Origin: Gp6-AA40 sp035764385
GTDB taxonomy: Bacteria > Acidobacteriota > Vicinamibacteria > Vicinamibacterales > UBA2999
DNA: 16,728 nucleotides
Reading direction: 5' to 3'
NCBI GenBank assembly: GCA_035764385.1
Contig: DASTZI010000317.1
Span: forward strand, 1-16,728
Shown: one piece after another, positions 6,211 through 16,728 of the stretch
Layout: each line of letters opens with the position of its first letter
Numbering within the stretch: the stretch's first letter is position 1
The notes under the pieces: generated by a model
Databases searched by the model: none
The model's input: only the letters and a program-made list of their open reading frames with translations
Told to the model about the DNA's origin: nothing
Made by a program: the position numbers and the translations under genes

Positions 6211-6600
6211 GTGCACATCACTCGGCGGTCCGTCGACCACATTCCGATTCTCGACTTGTCAGGACCATTCGTCGTTTGGACGGATCCGGATAGGAATTCG
6301 CTGCGTACACCGGTGGCCAACCTGGTTTCCGAGGGGCAAGTAAATGTGCTCGTTCATCTCGCGCGTGTCACCGATATCGATGCGCAAGGCCTCGGCGAGC
6401 TCGCGTGGGGTGCAACGATGATGCAACGCTCGGGGGGACGGATGGCCCTGATTGCCCCGCGGCGGTGGGTGCGTCAACTGCTTGCGCTCACAAGGCTCGA
6501 TACCCTTCTGGCCATTTACGATTCCGAGCGTGATGCGATTACCGAAGGTTTCGGCCAGATCATGACGCCGCCGCCGCGCCGCTACACAAGCGCGGCGTGA
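6211..6600 (+). CDS. STAS-domain protein (anti-sigma-factor-antagonist-like)
   Basis: The 129 residues are a single STAS domain: ITRRSVDHIPILDLSGPFVV (first strands), LVSEGQVNVLVHLARVTDIDAQGLGELAWG (the central strand and the switch loop), then GGRMALIAPRRWVRQLLALT. In SpoIIAA-type proteins the loop reads DSSG and its second Ser is phosphorylated by an anti-sigma kinase; here the loop is DAQG, so that site is missing. It may act as a constitutive binder or as a scaffold for the kinases that follow. The GTG at 6211 is chosen because GGAGG (6197-6201) is 9 nt away. The TTG at 6205 would be only 3 nt from it. The giant kinase starts 220 nt downstream on the same strand. Confidence 0.85.
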   Translation: MHITRRSVDHIPILDLSGPFVVWTDPDRNSLRTPVANLVSEGQVNVLVHLARVTDIDAQGLGELAWGATMMQRSGGRMALIAPRRWVRQLLALTRLDTLLAIYDSERDAITEGFGQIMTPPPRRYTSAA

Positions 6601-6623
6601 TCATCAAGAATCACGTCCCTTAC

Positions 6624-6659
6624 CCAGCCGAACAGTGTTGATCGCTTCGTGACGGCTGG
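6624..6659 (+). other. 7-bp inverted repeat between the STAS and giant kinase genes
   Basis: Arms CCAGCCG (6624-6630) and CGGCTGG (6653-6659) are perfectly complementary around a 22-nt loop, in the 220-bp gap after the STAS stop. There is no T tract after it, so termination by the intrinsic route is unlikely. It could be an operator or an mRNA structure that separates expression of the two genes. I see no clear promoter in this gap. Confidence 0.3.
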
Positions 6660-6820
6660 TTGCCCGGGTACAGGTCCTGCAAATTCCTGGTGCTCGGTCC
6701 CGCTCGGGCGTCGACTTTCCTAAGGATTTGTGGGGAAACGAATCGAGTCGTACGCCCATCGGCCACGACAGGCCGTGGCCTCGACGAGGAGCGGGCGGTA
6801 GCAGGAAAGGGACGACGAAC

Positions 6821-11674
<4,854 letters not shown>

Positions 11675-11685
11675 GTGCGGACATT

Positions 11686-13662
11686 GTGAGTTCCTCGCTC
11701 GAGTCAGTGCCGACGGCGATTCCCGTCCAGATTCTCGTTGTCGACGATCATCCCGAGAACCGGACGGCCCTTCGAGCGATCCTGTCGTCTCCGGATTACC
11801 GAATCGTCGAAGCAGGATCGGGCGCGGACGCGCTACTCCGACTCCTCGAAGAGGACTTCGCCGTGCTGCTCATCGACGTCGTGATGCCCGACATGAGCGG
11901 CTTCGAGCTGGCAGCGGCCATCAAAGAGCGTGAGAAGACCGCCGCGATTCCGATCGTATTCCTGACCGCTCAGGCGACCGACGTGGACCTCGTTTTCAGG
12001 GGATACCAAGTCGGGGCCGTCGACTACCTGATGAAGCCGCTCGTGCCTGCGATGATACGCGCCAAGGTCGCGGTCTTCGCACAGCTCTTTCGAGAGAAGA
12101 GGCGTAACGAGCGGCAGGCGGCGCTCCTGCTCGAGGCGGAACGCAACGAAAACGAATTCCGCCTGATGGAGCTGCGACTCGCCAGCGAGCGACGCTACCG
12201 CACACTTGCGGAGGCGGTTCCCCACATCATCTGGACGGCTAACCCCGACGGACCCGTGGACTACTTCAATCAGCACTGGTTCGAGTACACAGGCCTTTCG
12301 GTGAAGCAGGCGGCCGGTTCCTGGCTGGGAATCGTTCACGCCGATGATTCGACCCGATGCGGAACCGACTGGCAGAACGCCATGCGTTCCGGCGAGATGT
12401 TCCAGGCGGAGTGCCGCCTGCGAGCGTCCGACGGTGGGTTTCGCTGGCACCTCTGTCGCGCCGTGCCGGAGCGAAGCACGACCGGCCAGATCCTCTCGTG
12501 GGTCGGAACGTTCACCGACATCGAAGAGCAAAAGCGCATGCAGGCGATTCAGGCGGAATTCAAGGGCACGCTGGACGCGGAGCCCGATGCGGTCATCATC
12601 TTCGAGCCGACGAATTGGCGCATCCTCTACGCGAACCACGGCGCCAGCGTCCTCCTCGGATGCGACAGCGACGAAGTCCTCCGAATGGCGCCGGCCGACT
12701 TCATGGCCGAACACGATGGCGTCGGGTTCCGCGAAGTTCTCACGCCTCTGCTAGACGGCTCGCTACCTCATATCCTGCTCGAAACGAAATTTCGACGGAG
12801 ACATCCGCCGTCGGCTTCGATCGACGTCTCCGTGCAGCTCATTCGCATCGCTGCCGATCGCATCGTTTCGATTGCCCGCGACATCACGGACCGGAAGCGA
12901 ACGCAGCTCGAACGGGAGCTGCTCTATCGCGAGGCGGTCGACGCCATCCGCGCGAGGGACGAGTTTCTGTCTGTGGCCTCGCACGAACTGCGGACCCCGC
13001 TCTCGGCTCTGCAGCTGCAGATCCAGACGCTGCTTCAGCCACCCCGAAGATCGCCGCAGGCGCTTCTTTCTTCGGAGCAGATCAAAGCGAAGCTGGAGAT
13101 GGCATACCGGCAGATCGAGCGTCTGAGTCGACTCATCGGAGAGCTCATGGATGTTTCGCGAATCACTGCGGGGCGTCTTCGACTCGAACTCGAGGAAGTC
13201 GATCTGTCCGCCGTCGTCCGTGAAGTGGTCGGTCGTTTTGGCGAGGAAGCCAGCAGAACGCATTCGGACGTCGACATCAGCGCGACGATCCCCGTGCTTG
13301 GGTTATGGGATCGCATTCGCGTGGAGCAAGTCATTGCCAATCTGCTCACCAACGCGTTCAAGTTTGGTGGCGGCAAGCCGATCGAAATCACGGTCGAGGA
13401 GAGAGGTCCGATCGGACGTCTGGTCTTTGTCGATCATGGGATAGGCATCGCTCCTGAGGATATTGAGAGGATCTTTCAGCGTTACGAGCAAGCTATCTCA
13501 TCGCGCGCATTCGGTGGACTGGGTCTCGGCCTGTACATCGCTCGTCAGATCATCGAGGCACACGGCGGGACAATTCGGGTCGAAAGCCAGCCGGGAGCCG
13601 GATCGACATTCACCATTGACCTTCCGAGGGGAGTCACCACTAGCGCAGAACGAGCAGCGTGA
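11686..13662 (+). CDS. Receiver-PAS-PAS histidine kinase
   Basis: The 658 residues form a soluble kinase that begins with a receiver domain. Receiver (about 14-135): VVDDHPEN, phospho-acceptor Asp64 in LLIDVVMPD, Thr94, Lys117 in YLMKPL. A helical linker (135-170) leads to PAS 1 (about 170-285), with VPHIIWTANPDGPVDYFNQH and the PAC-like WVGTFTDIEEQK, and a more divergent PAS 2 (about 290-405), ending IARDITDRKR. HisKA follows with ASHELRTPLS (His433), then HATPase with IANLLTNAFKFG (Asn552/Asn556), VDHGIGI (Asp583) and GGLGLGL (610-616). The GTG at 11686 is taken as start because the receiver begins just after it. Its ribosome site (GAG) is weak, so coupling to the giant kinase 11 nt upstream is likely. 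The receiver could take phosphate from the giant kinase and gate this kinase, making a relay. PAS ligands are unknown; no haem or flavin signature was recognised. Confidence 0.92.
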   Translation: MSSSLESVPTAIPVQILVVDDHPENRTALRAILSSPDYRIVEAGSGADALLRLLEEDFAVLLIDVVMPDMSGFELAAAIKEREKTAAIPIVFLTAQATDVDLVFRGYQVGAVDYLMKPLVPAMIRAKVAVFAQLFREKRRNERQAALLLEAERNENEFRLMELRLASERRYRTLAEAVPHIIWTANPDGPVDYFNQHWFEYTGLSVKQAAGSWLGIVHADDSTRCGTDWQNAMRSGEMFQAECRLRASDGGFRWHLCRAVPERSTTGQILSWVGTFTDIEEQKRMQAIQAEFKGTLDAEPDAVIIFEPTNWRILYANHGASVLLGCDSDEVLRMAPADFMAEHDGVGFREVLTPLLDGSLPHILLETKFRRRHPPSASIDVSVQLIRIAADRIVSIARDITDRKRTQLERELLYREAVDAIRARDEFLSVASHELRTPLSALQLQIQTLLQPPRRSPQALLSSEQIKAKLEMAYRQIERLSRLIGELMDVSRITAGRLRLELEEVDLSAVVREVVGRFGEEASRTHSDVDISATIPVLGLWDRIRVEQVIANLLTNAFKFGGGKPIEITVEERGPIGRLVFVDHGIGIAPEDIERIFQRYEQAISSRAFGGLGLGLYIARQIIEAHGGTIRVESQPGAGSTFTIDLPRGVTTSAERAA

Positions 13663-13851
13663 GGGCCAGGATCTTGCACCGTCCACGATGGCCGAGCGGG
13701 CAGGTCTGGGCGCTCGTCACCACGGGGCTGCACGGCTCGTGTGGCGTGCCCGCAACTGGTCTCGAACAGCTCGGCGCGGCGCGGCGCCGGCGCACGACGT
13801 CAACTGAGAGCTACGCCGTGTAGCGAACGGTCGCGAGAGACGAAGGGTCTC

Positions 13852-14226
13852 ATGGCGAAGCTCATCCTGATAGTTGAGGACGATTGCGACGTGGCGCGAT
13901 TACTCGCAGAAATCCTCGAGGCCGAGGGGTACCGCACCGCTGTCGCTGGCAATGGGTGTGAGGCCCTCGACCACCTCCGAAACAACGGTCATCCGGACCT
14001 GATCCTCCTCGACATGATGATGCCGGTGATGGACGGCTGGAAGTTCCGGGAAGAGCAACGGAAGTTGCCGGAGTTTGCGTCCATCCCTGTCGTGACCGTC
14101 ACCGCCGATGGTGACGCTCGCGGGAAGGCGGCGTCCATTCAAGCGGCCGGTTATGTCCCCAAGCCGCTGAGAATCGATAACCTGCTCGACGAAGTGGAGC
14201 GGATCTGCGGGTTACCCGAGGCGTGA
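13852..14226 (+). CDS. Single-domain response regulator (CheY/Spo0F-like receiver)
   Basis: The 124 residues are only a receiver domain: LIVEDDCDVAR with Asp10/Asp11, phospho-acceptor Asp54 in ILLDMMMPVMDGW, Thr85 in VVTVTAD and Lys104 in YVPKPL. There is no output domain, so it acts as a phosphate shuttle or by binding a partner. I start at the ATG at 13852, preceded by GAAGGG (13842-13847). An in-frame GTG at 13741 would prepend a 37-residue Arg/Ala-rich stretch unlike any receiver. It lies 189 nt after the receiver-PAS kinase; that gap holds only a GC-rich run (near 13772-13793) and no gene I can support. By position it is the likely third relay partner of the two kinases. Confidence 0.93.
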   Translation: MAKLILIVEDDCDVARLLAEILEAEGYRTAVAGNGCEALDHLRNNGHPDLILLDMMMPVMDGWKFREEQRKLPEFASIPVVTVTADGDARGKAASIQAAGYVPKPLRIDNLLDEVERICGLPEA

Positions 14227-14466
14227 GCGGCCCAAGTGCGAAGGGTTGGCTTGTCCGCGTCGCGTTGCGACGCTATGGTGGACAACCTTCGCGTGGCGAC
14301 GGTCGGGTTGATGGGGCTCGTAATGATGTCGGCGCTCCGGATAGAACGGTTGTTCATCTCGACGAAGCGCGGCGGTAATACGTTCGCGGAGGTGCCGCGC
14401 CTCGTCGAGCAGGTCATCAAGATGGCGCAGAGTTTCCGTGAATACGGATGGCTTGAGCGTATCCAT
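14212..14466 (-). CDS. Doubtful small hypothetical protein
   Basis: This reads as 84 residues with a helical amphipathic first half (MDTLKPSVFTETLRHLDDLL, then DEARHLRERITAALRRDEQP) and a His/Arg/Pro-rich second half without recognisable domain. The ATG at 14466 has no good ribosome site. The 3' end overlaps the end of the single-receiver gene by 15 nt in a convergent way. The first half looks like a genuine protein and the second half looks like translated non-coding DNA, so this may be a short or decayed gene. A competing plus-strand frame over the same stretch looks less protein-like. Confidence 0.35.
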   Translation of the reverse strand: MDTLKPSVFTETLRHLDDLLDEARHLRERITAALRRDEQPFYPERRHHYEPHQPDRRHAKVVHHSVATRRGQANPSHLGRSRLG

Positions 14467-14547
14467 GGCGACCAAGGCAACCTGACTGCAATCGGTACTC
14501 CTGAATGGCCAGGCCGAGGTCCTAATCGACTTCTGCAGCTGAACGGA

Positions 14548-14838
14548 TTATCGTCGTCGCCTCAAACGGGGAGTTGGCGCAGGTGGTTTCGCCGATTCGA
14601 TTCTTGCCTTAAGCATTTCAAGATCACAGGAAACGCGTTTGAGATCGTTCAGCACCCGCGCGGCGCCTCTTCGACTCAGAACACGAGATGCTGTCGTCTT
14701 CTCGCGAACTTGGGACGCGCGAAGCTCTCGCGCAATCTGGCAGACGGCCGCAGCCCTAACGCACACCTCTTTGGCACGCGCAACGGCCACACGAGCGGCG
14801 TCGATGAGGGCCTGCCGTTCATCAGGCTTGTGGACCGC
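14548..14838 (-). CDS. Doubtful small helical hypothetical protein
   Basis: This reads as 96 residues, alanine- and arginine-rich and probably all-helical (DERQALIDAARVAVARAKEV, later ARVLNDLKRVSCDLEMLKAR), with three Cys in the first half and a Pro/Arg tail. No family is recognised. The ATG at 14838 lacks a clear ribosome site; a GTG at 14871 would add 11 residues. It runs in the same direction as the small frame 81 nt downstream. If neither is real, then 14227-15081 (about 850 bp) has no gene. Between 14839 and the tRNA I see nothing. Confidence 0.4.
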   Translation of the reverse strand, partial: AVHKPDERQALIDAARVAVARAKEVCVRAAAVCQIARELRASQVREKTTASRVLSRRGAARVLNDLKRVSCDLEMLKARIESAKPPAPTPRLRRRR

Positions 14839-15081
14839 CATTGGTCGTGGATGGGCGAATGGTAGCACCACAACTTCGTCGCTACAGACGGTTAATGCGG
14901 TTTCGTCCCTGGCGCACTGGCGGACCAGCGATGACCGAGCGCCCGTTCCCTGCCAAGCGCGGTGGCTAGCTGTCGGCCTGAACGTGCTGTTGCTCTTGGT
15001 TGAGGCTCTACAACCGCCGTCGTGTGTGAGGAGCTGGGAAAGAATGAATCGAGCACCTCACCGCACGTTGTTGAAAAAGGC

Positions 15082-15156
15082 TGGAGCGGGAGACGGGGAT
15101 CGAACCCGCGACATCAAGCTTGGGAAGCTTGCGTTCTACCGCTGAACTACTCCCGC
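15082..15156 (-). tRNA. tRNA-Gly, anticodon CCC, with encoded CCA
   Basis: On the minus strand the sequence folds into a full cloverleaf. The acceptor arms are GCGGGAG (15156-15150) and CTCCCGC (15092-15086). The D stem is GTTC/GAAC. The anticodon stem CAAGC/GCTTG surrounds the 7-nt loop TTCCCAA. The variable loop is ATGTC, and the T arm is GCGGG-TTCGATC-CCCGT. Anticodon CCC reads glycine codon GGG. Discriminator T is followed by genomic CCA (15084-15082), so the 3' end is encoded. It lies alone, 59 bp after the sugar-phosphomutase stop in the same orientation. Confidence 0.96.
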
Positions 15157-15215
15157 GTGACTTCAAATTCTAGCGCAATCCCATTAACCTCGGCGTCTCT
15201 GTGTCCGTTGGCTCG

Positions 15216-16595
15216 TCAGCCTCGGATGATTGACAGCACTTCATCACGCTTTTGCTCCATCAACTCCGGCGTAACCGCTTCCAGGTTCAGTCGCAGGAGC
15301 GGTTCCGTGTTGGACGCCCGGACGTTGAAGTGCCAATCCGGATAGTCGGCGGAGATGCCGTCCATTCTGGCCAGTTCGGCGTCGCCGTAGCGCGCCTCGA
15401 TCGCCTGCAGCGTCTTCGGCACCTCGGTCATGCTCGCCAGCTTCGTATTGATCTCGCCGGAAATGAAGTAGCGCTCCCGTAGCGGCCGCAGCAGGTCGTG
15501 CAGCGACTGGTTCTTCTTCGACATCAGCTCCAGGATAAGCAGCGCGGGGATGAAGCCGTTGTCCGCATACGAGAAGTCGCGGAAGTAGTAATGACCGGTC
15601 ACCTCACCAGCGAAGATGCCATCCTCTTCGCGCATTCGCCGCTTGATGAAGGCGTGGCCGACGCGGTTCATCAGGGCGCGACCGCCGTACCGCTCGACGA
15701 TGTCTTTCACCGCGCGGCTCGCTCGCAGGTCGTAGATGACCGTGGCGCCCGGGTGCTTCAAGAGAAAGGCTTCGGCAAGTAGCGCGGTCACGAAATCACC
15801 AGGCACGAAGTCGCCGGTGCCGTCGATGAAAAAGCAGCGGTCCGCATCACCATCCCACGCGATGCCGATGTCGGCTTTCTGACGGATCACCTCTTCCGTG
15901 ATGTCGCGGCGGTTCTCCTCGATCAGCGGATTGGCCTCATGGTTCGGAAACGTGCCGTCGATGTCGAAACACAACTTCGTCGTCCGACACGGCAGCTGAT
16001 CGAACAGCAGCGGCGCAACGAGGCCCGCCATCCCGCTGCCGGCGTCGAGGACGACGGTGAACGGTTTGATCACTGACGGATCGATGAATGACATCACCTT
16101 CTCGACATACTCGAAGAGGATGTTGCGCGGGAACACGCTTCCGGGGGTGGCGGCGAGCGCGGGCAGGCGGTCGTTGACGAGCATGTCGCGGATTTCACCG
16201 AGGCCTGCGTCGATGCTGAGCGGCAACGCGCCCGAGCGCACCATCTTGATGCCGTTGTACTGCTTCGGATTGTGTGAGGCCGTGATCTGGGCGCCCCCTT
16301 CGAGCCGGTCGTTCACGACGCCGAAGTAGAGCATGTCAGTGCCCAGCATCCCGAAGTCGGTCACATCGGCACCCTGCTCGCGCGCTCCTTGGATGAATGC
16401 GGCCGCGAGTCCTGGGGAGGAGACGCGCATGTCGCGCGAGACGCCGATACGTTTGGCTCCGAGGTAGCTGACGAAGCCGCGCCCGATGAGCCGTGCTACT
16501 TCTTCGTTGATCTCGCCGGGGTAGAGGCCGCGAACATCGTAGGCCTTGAAGATCTCAGTGTTGATGCGCATCCGGTGGACTGTATCGCCAGACAT
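15216..16595 (-). CDS. Phosphomannomutase / phosphoglucomutase
   Basis: This alpha-D-phosphohexomutase interconverts hexose-6-phosphate and hexose-1-phosphate for nucleotide-sugar supply (cytosol). All four active-site regions are present in 459 residues: the phosphoserine loop GAQITASHNPKQYNGIK (Ser107), the Mg loop AWDGDADRC (Asp248/250/252), the sugar-binding loop GEVTGHYYF (330-338), and the phosphate-binding loop VRASNTEPLLRL (425-436). The length is normal for the family. GEVTGH in place of GEMSGH fits PMM/PGM enzymes of the AlgC/ManB type; I cannot tell mannose from glucose specificity. The ATG at 16595 is chosen because it is 5 bp after the upstream gene's stop, fitting coupling. The ATG at 16571 is also possible and would start MRINTEIFKAYDVRG, closer to the family's usual N-terminus. 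Neither has a strong ribosome site. Confidence 0.94.
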   Translation of the reverse strand: MSGDTVHRMRINTEIFKAYDVRGLYPGEINEEVARLIGRGFVSYLGAKRIGVSRDMRVSSPGLAAAFIQGAREQGADVTDFGMLGTDMLYFGVVNDRLEGGAQITASHNPKQYNGIKMVRSGALPLSIDAGLGEIRDMLVNDRLPALAATPGSVFPRNILFEYVEKVMSFIDPSVIKPFTVVLDAGSGMAGLVAPLLFDQLPCRTTKLCFDIDGTFPNHEANPLIEENRRDITEEVIRQKADIGIAWDGDADRCFFIDGTGDFVPGDFVTALLAEAFLLKHPGATVIYDLRASRAVKDIVERYGGRALMNRVGHAFIKRRMREEDGIFAGEVTGHYYFRDFSYADNGFIPALLILELMSKKNQSLHDLLRPLRERYFISGEINTKLASMTEVPKTLQAIEARYGDAELARMDGISADYPDWHFNVRASNTEPLLRLNLEAVTPELMEQKRDEVLSIIRG

Positions 16596-16600
16596 GTCCG

Positions 16601-16728
16601 CTACGCTTTCGTGTAATCGGTGAGCGTCGTTTTGTCGCCGAGCACGGCGCCGGAATTCACGCTCACATTTCTTCCAATATGGCAGTGCCGCCCCAGGATC
16701 GCATCGCCGATAGATGCCTCGCGGCTGA
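16601..16728 (-). CDS. C-terminal end of a probable NDP-sugar pyrophosphorylase (left-handed beta-helix)
   Basis: The last 41 residues of a gene that enters from the right edge read SIGDAILGRHCHIGRNVSVN, then SGAVLGDKTTLTDYTKA and a TAG stop. The spacing of I/V/L and G is the hexapeptide repeat of a left-handed beta-helix. Such tails end mannose-1-phosphate guanylyltransferase-like and glucose-1-phosphate nucleotidyltransferase-like proteins. A phosphohexomutase begins 5 bp later, which fits a pair making NDP-hexose from hexose-6-phosphate. The catalytic domain is outside the window, so an acyltransferase with the same fold cannot be excluded. Confidence 0.7.
   Translation of the reverse strand, partial: SREASIGDAILGRHCHIGRNVSVNSGAVLGDKTTLTDYTKA

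Noticed and set aside
6728..6820. Upstream TTG start that would lengthen the giant kinase by 31 residues
   Set aside because: AAGGA is only 1 nt from the TTG, while the GTG at 6821 has AGGAAAGG at a normal distance. The extra residues are Arg/Gly/Pro-rich with no fold.
13741..13851. N-terminal extension of the lone receiver from the GTG at 13741
   Set aside because: The added 37 residues are Arg/Ala-rich and unlike any receiver; the ATG at 13852 has a ribosome site and begins directly at the receiver fold.
14236..14865. A 209-codon plus-strand frame after the lone receiver gene
   Set aside because: Its translation has mixed, non-periodic composition (many W, R, C) and no domain. The minus-strand frames over the same DNA look more protein-like, and no good ribosome site is present.
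14639..15145. A 168-codon plus-strand frame running into the tRNA
   Set aside because: It overlaps most of the tRNA-Gly on the opposite strand and has the Arg/Ser-rich composition of a shadow frame.

Overview
This 16.7 kb window is GC-rich chromosomal DNA from a free-living bacterium. The gene content suggests Acidobacteriota, possibly Vicinamibacteria. The grounds are a DeoC and an RpiB-like isomerase with N-terminal extensions of the microcompartment-associated kind, a giant soluble poly-HAMP hybrid kinase, BldC/MerR-like and STAS regulators, and many GTG starts. This assignment is inference, because no marker gene lies in the window. I see no insertion sequence, phage gene, CRISPR array or integration site.

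Left part (1-3500). On the minus strand hpt (hypoxanthine phosphoribosyltransferase) reads into a cytochrome P450 that starts inside hpt and runs off the left edge. Divergently, almost start-to-start with hpt, lies a compact run: an RpiB/LacA/LacB-like sugar-phosphate isomerase, deoC (deoxyribose-5-phosphate aldolase), a small basic protein and a secreted beta-barrel-like protein. Both sugar-phosphate enzymes carry extra N-terminal segments. Together they look like cargo of a sugar-phosphate-utilising bacterial microcompartment, but no shell gene is visible here.

Middle-left (3500-6200). An OsmC-family protein lacking the second cysteine is followed by an FAD-dependent oxidoreductase of the geranylgeranyl-reductase/aromatic-monooxygenase type. 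A BldC/MerR-like helix-turn-helix protein converges on it from the other strand.

Signalling block (6200-14230). Four plus-strand genes form a phosphotransfer module: a STAS protein; a soluble hybrid histidine kinase of about 1617 residues with up to 21 tandem HAMP-like modules, then GAF, kinase and receiver; a receiver-PAS-PAS-histidine kinase; and a single-domain receiver. None has a DNA-binding or enzymatic output, so the final target lies elsewhere. The 92-residue (276 bp) HAMP repeats alternate between two sequence types. This array is the most striking structure in the window.

Right part (14200-16728). Two doubtful small minus-strand ORFs precede a tRNA-Gly (anticodon CCC, encoded CCA). 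Then come a phosphomannomutase/phosphoglucomutase and, 5 bp upstream of it, the C-terminal beta-helix end of what is probably an NDP-sugar pyrophosphorylase. Those two enzymes would supply activated sugars for polysaccharide synthesis.
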